Source: Helicobacteraceae bacterium (GTDB lineage Bacteria > Campylobacterota > Campylobacteria > Campylobacterales > Sulfurimonadaceae). Taken from it: a stretch of 33,256 nt of DNA. Shown here piece after piece: positions 15,197 through 22,911 of this stretch (positions are counted from its first letter, which is position 1; every line of letters begins with the position of its first letter). Under the pieces are notes generated by a model. It worked only from the letters and a program-made list of their open reading frames with translations, was not told the DNA's origin and made no database searches. The stretch lies in contig CANMHZ010000001.1 of assembly GCA_947497635.1 (NCBI GenBank), positions 1 to 33,256 of the forward strand, in the 5' to 3' direction. Made by a program: the position numbers and the translations under genes.

Positions 15197-16776
15197 AACA
15201 CTCCCCCTTCTCTCCATATAATTGTATGAGTTCCAAACATAACATCATTTCGAGTCGGAATATCTCCTCGATAATGCGCCCCTCTACTCTCATTTCGACG
15301 AATAGCACACACCACGATAATCTCTGCCAATTCCACTTTATTTCCAAACTCGATGAATTCCACCAAATTTGTATTATAAATCTTAGACTTATCCTTCGGA
15401 CCCATAAACGGCAACTCTTTTTGCATTTGGCGAATTGCCCCTAACACCGCTTTGAGTCCCACTTCCTCACGCACTAACCCAACATCGTTATAGAAGATAT
15501 TGGCTAACATCTCCTGTTTTTCGTAAAAATCAATCTCATTGTTAAAAGCCATCACTCCACGAAGAAAATTAGTATCTTTGGCTAATTGACCATTTTCAAG
15601 TGTGGAAACAGGATTTTTACCCCCAAACTCTGCCGCATTTTTTCCGCAATGGCGACCAAACACGACCAGTTCTAACAGCGAATTACCACCCAGTCGGTTT
15701 GCTCCGTGTGTTTTGTGATTGGCACATTCGCCTACTGCAAACAAACCTATAACACTACTCATACACTCGGAATTAACTTCGATTCCTCCCATGCTGTAGT
15801 GGGCGGAGGGCTTGATGGGGATAAGTTCATGGACGGGATCAATCCCTTCATAGATCTGAGCCAATTTTCTCTCTTGTGGGAGTTCATGTGTGATAAACTC
15901 TTCCCCCAAATGGCGAATATCGAGATAGACCGCACCGCTTGAAGCAATCTCATCATGAATCGCGCGAGCAACGACATCACGAGGAGCTAACTCATCCGTA
16001 AAACGCTCTTTATACCCGTTGAGCAAATATCCTCCCGCTCCTCGTGCACTTTCTGAAATCAAAATAGAAGAGTTTTTCAGTGCCGTCGGATGAAACTGGA
16101 TAAATTCCAAATCAGCTAATCTCGCCCCTGCACGAATCGCCACCGCAATCCCATCTCCGCTACTTCCAACCGCATTGGTTGAATGTTTGCCATAAAGGGC
16201 TGCGTATCCACCCGTAGCCAATATCACTGCATCGGCACGGATCTCTTCCACTTCTCCCGTAGGGATATTGAGAAATGTCGCCCCTAACACACGATTCGTC
16301 TCTTTATCGACGATAAGATTGAGTAAAAACCGCTCATTGACAAAGCTAATCTTGGCTTTGAGACACTGGTCATAAAGCGTATGTAAAAGTTTGAGTCCTG
16401 TATAATCTTGGGCATAACACGCCCTAGGAGCACTCGCCCCACCCAAACGTCTGCGAGCAATCTCCCCCGATTCATCACGGCTAAACGGTAACCCCATACT
16501 ATTGCACCAACGCACCGCATCAGGAGCATTTTCACACATAAAAGTAATTTGTTTTTCATCTCCCAATCCTGCACTGGAACGGAGGGTGTCGGCAATATGA
16601 TCCGCTACCGAGTCATCACCCCCCAACACCGCATTCATCCCCCCCTGCGCCATCGAGGTTTGAGAACGAGTCGGAAGGGTTTTGGAGACGACGATGACCT
16701 CTGCCCCAACTTCGTGCGCCGACAATGCACCAACCAACCCTGCACCACCACCGCCGATAATTAATATTTTAGCCAT
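15175..16776 (-). CDS. Fumarate reductase/succinate dehydrogenase-like flavoprotein subunit
   Basis: A 533-residue FAD protein. The Rossmann GGGGAG is at residues 8-13, the substrate region has FHPTA and APRDVVARAI, and SAHYSMGG and HGANRLGGNSLLE supply the active-site His and Arg of the FrdA/SdhA/NadB superfamily. Position 39 in TRSQTSMAQGG is Gln where E. coli FrdA/SdhA carry the His that covalently binds FAD, so the flavin should be non-covalent. It is shorter than typical FrdA and has no Tat signal, so it acts in the cytoplasm. ATG 16776 follows AAGGAG by seven bases; codons upstream to 16809 lack support. L-aspartate oxidase is the main alternative, but the adjacent iron-sulfur subunit argues for a reductase/dehydrogenase. 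Confidence 0.85.
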   Translation of the reverse strand: MAKILIIGGGGAGLVGALSAHEVGAEVIVVSKTLPTRSQTSMAQGGMNAVLGGDDSVADHIADTLRSSAGLGDEKQITFMCENAPDAVRWCNSMGLPFSRDESGEIARRRLGGASAPRACYAQDYTGLKLLHTLYDQCLKAKISFVNERFLLNLIVDKETNRVLGATFLNIPTGEVEEIRADAVILATGGYAALYGKHSTNAVGSSGDGIAVAIRAGARLADLEFIQFHPTALKNSSILISESARGAGGYLLNGYKERFTDELAPRDVVARAIHDEIASSGAVYLDIRHLGEEFITHELPQERKLAQIYEGIDPVHELIPIKPSAHYSMGGIEVNSECMSSVIGLFAVGECANHKTHGANRLGGNSLLELVVFGRHCGKNAAEFGGKNPVSTLENGQLAKDTNFLRGVMAFNNEIDFYEKQEMLANIFYNDVGLVREEVGLKAVLGAIRQMQKELPFMGPKDKSKIYNTNLVEFIEFGNKVELAEIIVVCAIRRNESRGAHYRGDIPTRNDVMFGTHTIIWREGGVLCADFME

Positions 16777-16854
16777 AAAAAGACTCCTTGAATTGGGTGA
16801 TTGTAGCAAAATGGGTTTTAGTACCCACTCAAAAAGATTGACTAATTTTTAGGA

Positions 16855-16860
16855 TAAAAT
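16855..16860 (+). promoter_or_regulatory. Candidate -10 element of the AEC transporter gene
   Basis: TAAAAT ends five bases before ATG 16866 and TTGACT occurs at 16838-16843 upstream, with a spacing shorter than the classical 17. Transcription would start at or within a base or two of the ATG. An AGGA at 16851-16854 could also act as a weak ribosome site if transcription begins further upstream. Confidence 0.35.
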
Positions 16861-16865
16861 ATACT

Positions 16866-17771
16866 ATGCAAACTTTATTCTCAATTTTTGGTATCTACCT
16901 CTTTATCGCCGTTGGTTTTGGTGCCAAATGGAGCTTCAAAGAAAAAATCGACGACCGTACGATAACTCTTCTCAGCGTCTATTTTTTACAGATTTTTCTC
17001 ACTTTTTGGGGATTGCTCAAGCGACCCATTGATACGCAACTCCTCTTTGCCCCCTCTCTTTATCTTGCTATCACGCTACTCTCATTACTTTTAATGATAC
17101 CGCTCTCGAAAATACTTTTTAGCGATACCAAAGAGCGCTCTATCGCCACCGTTGCGGCACTTATCGGTAATACGGGAAATTTGGGAATTCCATTGGGGAT
17201 CGCGCTCTTTGGTGAGGAAAGTGTCCCCTATCTCACCCTCATTAATCTCGTCAATATTTTCGTTGTCTATACGATAGGAGTCTTTTACTATTCACGCGGA
17301 GAGTTTAGTATTCGCCAATCACTGCTGAACATCATCAAACTTCCTGTGTTATGGGCGGCAATGGTTGCGATAGCCCTCAATCTCATTGGCTATGTCCCAA
17401 GTGTTGCGGTGGATAAAACTCTGATGATGGGGGCGTATGCGTCGATAACAATGCAGTTAGTCTTGTTTGGGATATATCTCTATGGGATTAAACTCACTGA
17501 AATCAATATTCGACTCACCATTTGGGTAAGCGTAACGAAGTTTATTTTGATACCATTAATTGCATTAGTCGTATTAAAAATGGTGGAGATGGAGCCGATG
17601 GTAAAAGGAATTTTATTTTTGGAACTTATTGTACCTCTCGCCGTAGCGAACGTCAATCTCGCATCGCTTTATAACTGCACCCCTCGCAGTGTGACGGTGC
17701 AGGTATTTGTAACTTCGGTATTGTTTTTAGGGATAGCGTTGATATTGCCTATGCTGTTACGGATGTTTTGA
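16866..17771 (+). CDS. AEC (auxin efflux carrier) family transporter
   Basis: A 301-residue inner-membrane protein with about ten hydrophobic segments spread over the whole length and short charged loops. The GNTGNLGIPLG motif near residues 101-111 is the unwound-helix signature of the AEC/BART fold, and PLAVANVNLASLY near the C-terminus is the second half-site. Family members export or take up small carboxylates such as malate, or aromatic acids; the substrate cannot be read from sequence. It is divergent from the reductase flavoprotein gene with an 89-base gap, which makes a dicarboxylate substrate an attractive but untested idea. Confidence 0.88.
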   Translation: MQTLFSIFGIYLFIAVGFGAKWSFKEKIDDRTITLLSVYFLQIFLTFWGLLKRPIDTQLLFAPSLYLAITLLSLLLMIPLSKILFSDTKERSIATVAALIGNTGNLGIPLGIALFGEESVPYLTLINLVNIFVVYTIGVFYYSRGEFSIRQSLLNIIKLPVLWAAMVAIALNLIGYVPSVAVDKTLMMGAYASITMQLVLFGIYLYGIKLTEINIRLTIWVSVTKFILIPLIALVVLKMVEMEPMVKGILFLELIVPLAVANVNLASLYNCTPRSVTVQVFVTSVLFLGIALILPMLLRMF

Positions 17772-17793
17772 AACCCTTTAGTTTAGATATTTA

Positions 17794-17813
17794 TGTTATG
17801 ATTAGATGATAAC
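17794..17813 (+). promoter_or_regulatory. Promoter and putative operator of the TumE/TumA module
   Basis: TGTTATGAT (17794-17802) is an extended -10. It is embedded in a near-perfect palindrome, GTTATGAT-TAG-ATGATAAC (17795-17813), with eight-base arms mismatched at one position. Transcription would start near 17809, before the AAGGAG at 17817-17822. An operator over the -10 is the usual arrangement for autoregulated toxin-antitoxin operons, where the HTH antitoxin represses. Confidence 0.55.
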
Positions 17814-17827
17814 AAAAAGGAGCTTCA

Positions 17828-18166
17828 TTGGGTGATTTAGAAAACCTGTTGTTGTTAGACGGTGAAATCTTTCCGATGGACAACGGCTATTGGGTCAAGT
17901 TTGAAGCTAAAACTATCAAAGCAAGCGAAAACATTCCACATGGAGTTCGATATTCATTGACTCTACATGATAAAAACAACCATCGGGTTATCGGCTTTGA
18001 CAACGCGCGCAGTTTCAAACCCAGTAGCTTTCGATACGGTGCTCGAAAAACGACATGGGATCATATCCATAAAAAAGAAGAGACCTTTCCTTATGAATTC
18101 GATTGTGCCGGAGGGCTGATGGAAGATTTCTGGAACAGCGTCAATTATTATCTTGAAAACCATTAA
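17828..18166 (+). CDS. tumE: TumE-family (DUF6516) toxin of a toxin-antitoxin pair
   Basis: A 112-residue protein similar in layout to the TumE/DUF6516 family: an N-terminal LLLLDGEIFPMDNGYWVKFE stretch, a central YSLTLHDKNNHRVIGFDNA and a conserved WDHIHK followed by YEFDCAGGLMEDFW. Members are paired with a DNA-binding antitoxin; the toxic activity is not something I can derive from sequence. The start is TTG 17828, five bases after AAGGAG; no in-frame ATG fits. The stop lies ten bases before the antitoxin ATG. Confidence 0.8.
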   Translation: MGDLENLLLLDGEIFPMDNGYWVKFEAKTIKASENIPHGVRYSLTLHDKNNHRVIGFDNARSFKPSSFRYGARKTTWDHIHKKEETFPYEFDCAGGLMEDFWNSVNYYLENH

Positions 18167-18176
18167 AGGATCAACA

Positions 18177-18551
18177 ATGACTTCACGAACACTTTATGTC
18201 GGGATTATGAGTAAAGCCGATTACATCAAACGCACCATTGCAATTGCAAAAGGTGAACATAAACCAAAAAAAGATGAACCAAAAGTATGGTTCGAATCGA
18301 TTAAATCACTAGCTCAAGTTCTCAGTAATGAAAATCAAGAACTTTTGAAAATTATTGATGAGAAGCATCCTAAATCATTAACTGAACTGGAATCTTTGAC
18401 TGGTAGAAAAAAATCAAATCTCTCTCGAACACTGAAAACTCTTGCGCGCTATGGGATTGTAGTGCTTCAAAAAGAAAAAAATACTCTCATTCCAAAAGTG
18501 AACGCTACTGACTTTAGGGTTGAATTTGGATTGGGAAGTTCTGCAGCATAG
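18177..18551 (+). CDS. tumA: TumA-type HTH antitoxin
   Basis: A 124-residue protein with a winged helix-turn-helix in its C-terminal half (SLTELESLTGRKKSNLSRTL at about 68-87, then LARYGIVVLQKEKNTLIP as recognition-proximal helix and wing), like the HVO_A0114/MarR-like antitoxins that accompany TumE. ATG 18177 follows AAAGGA by six bases; the longer frame from TTG 18153 lacks a ribosome site and overlaps the toxin gene. It should neutralise TumE and repress the operon through the palindrome at 17795-17813. Confidence 0.8.
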   Translation: MTSRTLYVGIMSKADYIKRTIAIAKGEHKPKKDEPKVWFESIKSLAQVLSNENQELLKIIDEKHPKSLTELESLTGRKKSNLSRTLKTLARYGIVVLQKEKNTLIPKVNATDFRVEFGLGSSAA

Positions 18552-18768
18552 TTGTAGAAGTTTTGAAAAAATATGAGTTATTTTTTCAAATCTACGTCTT
18601 CTTTGAGACTGTTTCAGCAATTTTTTGCTCCCAAGCTCCAGATTGGAAGTGTATTTTACAGTCTGCATTCCCAACGAGGACGTTGGGAACGAGAGATAAT
18701 ATTAATAGTGTAGACTCGCATACGAAGACGAAACTTGCTTGTGTACTCCCCTAATGACCTGTATTATA
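18552..18768. other. Intergenic region after the toxin-antitoxin pair
   Basis: This 217-base stretch lies between the antitoxin stop and the convergent hydroxyacid dehydrogenase stop. It contains no convincing gene. A 63-codon plus-strand frame at 18563-18754 reads through the hairpin element and has no ribosome site. The only structured element seen is the palindrome at 18668-18689. Confidence 0.6.
18668..18689. repeat. Short hairpin repeat element (REP-like)
   Basis: TTCCCAACG and CGTTGGGAA form a perfect nine-base inverted repeat around an AGGA loop, flanked by GCA before and CGAG after. This GCATTCCCA...TGGGAACGAG pattern resembles a palindromic repeat I recall from many unrelated bacterial genomes, often beside toxin-antitoxin or mobile genes. 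Only one copy is present here. No U-run follows on either strand, so it is unlikely to be a simple terminator. Confidence 0.5.
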
Positions 18769-19692
18769 TTATGCCAACAATCGAATATTCTCCACCGTCG
18801 CCGCAATCAACCGTTCGCGTGCTTCCCGTGATGTCCATGCGATATGAGGGGTAATATAAAGTCTTTCGGGATGTTTCACGACCAAAAGAGGATGAGGACT
18901 TTTCATCGGTTCTTTCACTAACACATCCAAGCCAACAAAAATCGGTTTTACGTCGATAATGACGGAGAGAGCATCCTCATCAACGATTCCCCCGCGTCCG
19001 AGATTGAGTAATACGGCTCCATCTTTCATCTGCAACAGTTCTGAATGAGAGATGAGATTCTCAGTTGATCTATTCAGTGGCGCATGAATCGAGATGATGT
19101 CACTCTTCTCAATCAAACGGCTGAGGGTTGTTTTTTCAAAATTGCTATTCTCATTTTTACCCGACGTAGAGTAGTAAACAACGTTTACCCCAAAAGCACG
19201 AGCCACCGTTGCCACACCACGCCCGATTTCACCCAGCCCGATAATCCCCCATGTTTTCCCCCGCAATTCACTAAACGAAGGACCAATATGGGTAAACACC
19301 GCCTCTTTTTGCCATGCTCCACTTTTGACGTATTCATCATAATAGCGCGAATGCCCCATCAGATAAAAAAGGATACTAAACGTGTGTTGAACGACAGCAT
19401 CGGTCGAGTAACCTGCTACGTTCTTAACCGCAATGCCACGACATTGTGCCGCTTCATGGTCGATATTATTCATCCCCGTTGCAGCGACACAGATCAGCTT
19501 GAGCTTTGGGGAGCCTTCCATCATGGCATCATTGATAACAACTTTGTTAGTAACAATAACATCAGCCTCACAAACACGTTCGAGCGTTTCATCTGATGAA
19601 GTCGTTGGGTACGACGTTACATCACCCAGTGCATTAAACGCTTCTAATGAGGTATCCCCAAAAGTTAAAGTATCAAGAAGTACGATTTTCAT
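18769..19692 (-). CDS. D-2-hydroxyacid dehydrogenase (NAD-dependent)
   Basis: A 307-residue member of the D-isomer-specific 2-hydroxyacid dehydrogenase family. The NAD-binding GIIGLGEIGRG lies near the middle. NLGRGGIVDEDAL carries the glycine-rich strand of the active-site region, and PHIAWTSREAR supplies the catalytic His. Substrates could be glyoxylate, hydroxypyruvate/glycerate or another 2-oxoacid; the sequence does not decide. Two ATGs are possible, 19704 (inside the end of purT) and 19692; neither has a clear ribosome site, and 19692 is chosen because relatives begin MKIV. It is co-transcribed with purT. Confidence 0.87.
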   Translation of the reverse strand: MKIVLLDTLTFGDTSLEAFNALGDVTSYPTTSSDETLERVCEADVIVTNKVVINDAMMEGSPKLKLICVAATGMNNIDHEAAQCRGIAVKNVAGYSTDAVVQHTFSILFYLMGHSRYYDEYVKSGAWQKEAVFTHIGPSFSELRGKTWGIIGLGEIGRGVATVARAFGVNVVYYSTSGKNENSNFEKTTLSRLIEKSDIISIHAPLNRSTENLISHSELLQMKDGAVLLNLGRGGIVDEDALSVIIDVKPIFVGLDVLVKEPMKSPHPLLVVKHPERLYITPHIAWTSREARERLIAATVENIRLLA

Positions 19693-19696
19693 ACGG

Positions 19697-20860
19697 TTAG
19701 ACATCTTTGATTTTTGCGATCAATTTTTCTGCTTTTTTAAGCGCTTTTTTGACTTTATCAAAGACAAGAACCACTGCCATCCGTCGCCCAATATGCGCTT
19801 CAGGTTTCCCGAAAACACGGACAAAACTATTATCCCCAAACAGTTCATCCGCAATATCAATCACAGGTTCCGTGGATTCAACGGTTGATTTAAACGCCGC
19901 ACTTGCTCCATCGCCGTAAAACGTAAATCCAAGAGGCAATCCAAGCACCGCCCGAACATGGAGGGCAAATTCGCTTTGGCTTTGGGTAATGAGCGTCACC
20001 ATCCCCGTATCGTGAGGACGAGGGCTCACTTCACTGAAATAGACGTCATCCCCTGCGATAAAGAGCTCCACACCGAACAATCCGCGACCGCCTAAACCAT
20101 CGGTAATTTTTTGGGCAATATCACGAGAACGTTTCAACGCTTTTTTCGACATCTCCATCGGCTGCCAGCTAAAAATATAGTCGCCATCTTTTTGGATATG
20201 TCCTATAGGCTCACAAAATACGGTCTCTTTGCCGTTACGTGCGGTAAGCAGAGTAATCTCATAATCAAAACGGATAAACTCCTCAACGATCAGCTCACTC
20301 GCATCCCCTCGCGCCTCTTTGGCAATCTCCCATGAGTGTTCCAAATCAAACGGACTTTTGGCGATACTTTGTCCATGTCCTGAACTGCTCATAACGGGTT
20401 TGATAACACACGGGAAGCCTACATCTTCCGCTGCCGTGCACATCTCTTCGTAAGTACTCACAAAATGATAACGGCTTGTTTTAAGTCCTAACTCTTCAGC
20501 GGCGAATCGACGGATATTTTTACGGTTCATCGTCTTACTGACGGCTTCAGCATTAGGGATGACACAAAATCCTTCCGCTTCGGCATCAAAAAGGGCTTCA
20601 ATGCTGATTGCTTCGATTTCAGGGAGGATATAATCAGGTTTTTCGAGACGGATGATATCCAGCACCGCTTGACGATCTTGCATATTCACCACGTGAGAGC
20701 GGTTGGCAACAAGGTGAGCCGGCGCATGCGCATAGCGATCAACAGCAATCACTTCGATCCCAAGGCGTTGCGCTTCAATAGCGACTTCACGACCCAGTTC
20801 ACCAGAACCTAAGAGCATTATTTTCGTAGAATTATTTTTAAGAGGGGCACTAAAGAGCAT
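19697..20860 (-). CDS. purT: Formate-dependent phosphoribosylglycinamide formyltransferase PurT
   Basis: PurT uses ATP and formate to formylate GAR in purine synthesis, an alternative to folate-dependent PurN. The 387-residue ATP-grasp protein shows IMLLGSGELGREVAIEAQRL (14-33), FPCVIKPVMSSSGHGQS for ATP binding, and VYFSEVSPRPHDTGMVTL for the Mg-binding and substrate site, all typical of PurT rather than PurK. An AAGG lies eight bases before ATG 20860. It overlaps or abuts the hydroxyacid dehydrogenase gene downstream. Confidence 0.94.
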   Translation of the reverse strand: MLFSAPLKNNSTKIMLLGSGELGREVAIEAQRLGIEVIAVDRYAHAPAHLVANRSHVVNMQDRQAVLDIIRLEKPDYILPEIEAISIEALFDAEAEGFCVIPNAEAVSKTMNRKNIRRFAAEELGLKTSRYHFVSTYEEMCTAAEDVGFPCVIKPVMSSSGHGQSIAKSPFDLEHSWEIAKEARGDASELIVEEFIRFDYEITLLTARNGKETVFCEPIGHIQKDGDYIFSWQPMEMSKKALKRSRDIAQKITDGLGGRGLFGVELFIAGDDVYFSEVSPRPHDTGMVTLITQSQSEFALHVRAVLGLPLGFTFYGDGASAAFKSTVESTEPVIDIADELFGDNSFVRVFGKPEAHIGRRMAVVLVFDKVKKALKKAEKLIAKIKDV

Positions 20861-20946
20861 AGGAGAGCCTTGCGTGTAAATTTAAAGGTAGTGTAACATA
20901 AGGGATTTTAAAAGGGGATTACTAAAAAAGAGCAAGGTGTAACCAA

Positions 20947-20960
20947 AGTGCCGAAGCACT
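20947..20960 (-). terminator. Hairpin after rpsU, probable terminator
   Basis: Read on the minus strand this is AGTGC-TTCG-GCACT, a stem closed by the very stable C(UUCG)G tetraloop, six bases after the rpsU stop. The U-run is weak (TTTGG, with TTTTTT further on), so it may act as a partial terminator or a transcript-stabilising 3' hairpin between rpsU and purT. Confidence 0.5.
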
Positions 20961-20966
20961 CTGAAA

Positions 20967-21179
20967 TTACAGGCGAGATTCGTAACGTCGCATCATATAG
21001 AGACGTTTTAACATCTTCTTGCGAGCGCTGATTTTGAACTGTTTGCGTTTTTCCGTTTCCGTTATATGGTTACGGCGCGCACGAGCTTCAGTAACAACAA
21101 GATTACGATCTGTTTGTTTCTTGAAGCGTCGGTAAGCAGCGTCAAAGTTATCATCTTGGCGTAAGATAATTCCAGGCAT
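20967..21179 (-). CDS. rpsU: 30S ribosomal protein S21
   Basis: A 70-residue basic protein beginning MPGIILRQDDNFDAAYRRFKK with an Arg/Lys-rich C-terminus, the standard S21 sequence and length. S21 sits near the 3' end of 16S rRNA and aids initiation. GGGTGAT ends four bases before ATG 21179. On the minus strand TGGTATGAT, an extended -10 with its hexamer at 21219-21224, would start transcription near 21212. The gene is divergent from dnaG rather than upstream of it in one operon. Confidence 0.97.
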   Translation of the reverse strand: MPGIILRQDDNFDAAYRRFKKQTDRNLVVTEARARRNHITETEKRKQFKISARKKMLKRLYMMRRYESRL

Positions 21180-21247
21180 TCACATCACCCACTTTCTATT
21201 TAAAATTTTCGAATTGGAATCATACCATAATTTTAAAGGTATTAAGC

Positions 21248-21253
21248 TAAAAT
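21248..21253 (+). promoter_or_regulatory. Candidate -10 element of dnaG (leaderless start)
   Basis: GCTAAAATA, with TAAAAT at 21248-21253, ends six bases before ATG 21260. The same GCTAAAATA string precedes gyrB. There is no Shine-Dalgarno in front of dnaG, so transcription starting at the ATG and leaderless translation is the simplest reading. Confidence 0.45.
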
Positions 21254-21259
21254 ACAGCT

Positions 21260-22900
21260 ATGATAACCGCCGATTCCATTGAAGCCCTCAAAGCTCGACT
21301 TGATATTGTTGATGTTGTAGGCTCCTACATCGAACTCAAACGTGCAGGTGCTAGTTTCAAAGCCCCTTGCCCCTTCCACGATGAAAAGTCTCCCAGCTTT
21401 ACAGTAAATCCCTCACGTCAAAAATACCACTGCTTCGGATGCGGTGCAGGGGGTGATTCGATCAATTTTGTGATGGAATACGAAAAACTAAACTATCCCG
21501 AGGCGCTTGAAAAATTGGCATCATCGGTTAATTTTACCCTTCACTATACAGATAACAATGAGCGTAAAGAGCGTTCAAACCTATTAGAAACCCTGAGCGG
21601 ATGGTACCAAAAGCTCTTAGGGGAAAATTCTACCGCATCTTCATATCTCACACAGCGCGGAATATTTGCTTCCAGTATCGAAAAATTCGGTATCGGCTAT
21701 GCCCCAGCTTCTGTTCAAACGCTCCGTTTCTTGGAACAACACCGTTTTGCTCCTCAAGAATCAATTGACCAAGGGGCGATTGGACGTGGGGAAGAAGGAA
21801 ATTTATTTGCCCGTTTTATCGAGAGGATCACTTTTCCGATCTACTCCTCCAGCGGAGCCATTGTTGGTTTCGGAGGGCGTACGATCACGGGACACCAAGC
21901 GAAGTACGTCAACTCTTCTCAAAATGCTCTTTTTAATAAATCGCGTCTTTTATACGCCTATCATCTTGCCCGCGATAGCATTTACAAAGGGCGTGAGATT
22001 ATCGTTACCGAGGGGTATCTTGATGTTATTATGCTCCACCAAGCAGGCTTTACCCACTCTGTTGCAACTTTGGGGACGGCACTTACAACCGAACATTTGC
22101 CACTGTTACGCAAAGGGGAACCCAAAGTTCTCGTCGCCTACGATGGGGACAAAGCAGGACGAACAGCTGCTCTCAAAGCCGCGAAACTTTTAAGTACAGG
22201 GGGATTTGACGGAGGAGTTGTTCTCTTTGGAGAGGGGCTTGATCCCGCCGATATGGTCAAGAATGGACAAATCGAACAACTCAATGCTCTCTTGCACCAT
22301 CCGATTCCTTTTATCGAGTTTGTTATCACCGAGATTATCAGCACTTACAATCTCAGCGACCCAAGGGCGAAAGAAACCGCTCTCAATGAGGTTATCGGCT
22401 ATCTCAAAACGCTTTCACCGTTGATGCAAGAAGAATACCGAGGATTTGTAGCTTCACGGCTAGGAATTTCGACAGCATTAGTAAGACTCTCTTCCCCCAC
22501 CTCCGTGACAGCTCAACCGCGCATTTTTTCTCATCACGATATTTGGGAACTTAGCCTGATTAAAACGATTTTGGAGCGTCCCAACCTTACCGATTCCCTC
22601 CTTGATTTTATCGACCCTTCCGTATTGCAATACCACGGGAGTGAACTCTCAGCTGCAATAAATGGGGAAAATGATCCACGATTGAGTGCCCTTTTGATGG
22701 ACGATAGGATTCGTATTTTCGAGGGGGATGAGGGGATTCGTGCGGAACTTATCACCTTCTTGACGAATTATTATAGTCGTGAGCTTAAAAAAATAGCGAG
22801 TCAAGGTTCAGTATCATTCGATGAAAAGTCATACGCTATCCGTCAAATTCGCGATAAAATTACACGATTAAAACGGGGCGAACTCGTACCTCTCACGTAA
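21260..22900 (+). CDS. dnaG: DNA primase DnaG
   Basis: DnaG makes RNA primers for the replication fork. The 546-residue product has the N-terminal zinc-binding domain (C37, H40, C58, C61), then an RNA polymerase domain with Gly-rich GFGGRTI near 203, and the TOPRIM core with Glu251 in TEGYLDVIML and Asp residues in YDGDKAG at 294-300. A shorter C-terminal part would contact the DnaB helicase. Length is normal for Campylobacterota. The PP-loop ATPase gene follows 11 bases downstream and is probably co-transcribed. Confidence 0.96.
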   Translation: MITADSIEALKARLDIVDVVGSYIELKRAGASFKAPCPFHDEKSPSFTVNPSRQKYHCFGCGAGGDSINFVMEYEKLNYPEALEKLASSVNFTLHYTDNNERKERSNLLETLSGWYQKLLGENSTASSYLTQRGIFASSIEKFGIGYAPASVQTLRFLEQHRFAPQESIDQGAIGRGEEGNLFARFIERITFPIYSSSGAIVGFGGRTITGHQAKYVNSSQNALFNKSRLLYAYHLARDSIYKGREIIVTEGYLDVIMLHQAGFTHSVATLGTALTTEHLPLLRKGEPKVLVAYDGDKAGRTAALKAAKLLSTGGFDGGVVLFGEGLDPADMVKNGQIEQLNALLHHPIPFIEFVITEIISTYNLSDPRAKETALNEVIGYLKTLSPLMQEEYRGFVASRLGISTALVRLSSPTSVTAQPRIFSHHDIWELSLIKTILERPNLTDSLLDFIDPSVLQYHGSELSAAINGENDPRLSALLMDDRIRIFEGDEGIRAELITFLTNYYSRELKKIASQGSVSFDEKSYAIRQIRDKITRLKRGELVPLT

Positions 22901-22911
22901 AAAGGAAATTT

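Noticed and set aside
15162..15347. 61-codon minus-strand frame overlapping the end of the flavoprotein gene
   Set aside because: It lies almost wholly inside the flavoprotein gene in another frame and has no family or junction support, unlike the acidic frame ending at 15098.
18563..18754. 63-codon frame in the intergenic region after the antitoxin gene
   Set aside because: It translates the palindromic element and flanking DNA, and has no ribosome site; spurious ORFs over such repeats are common.
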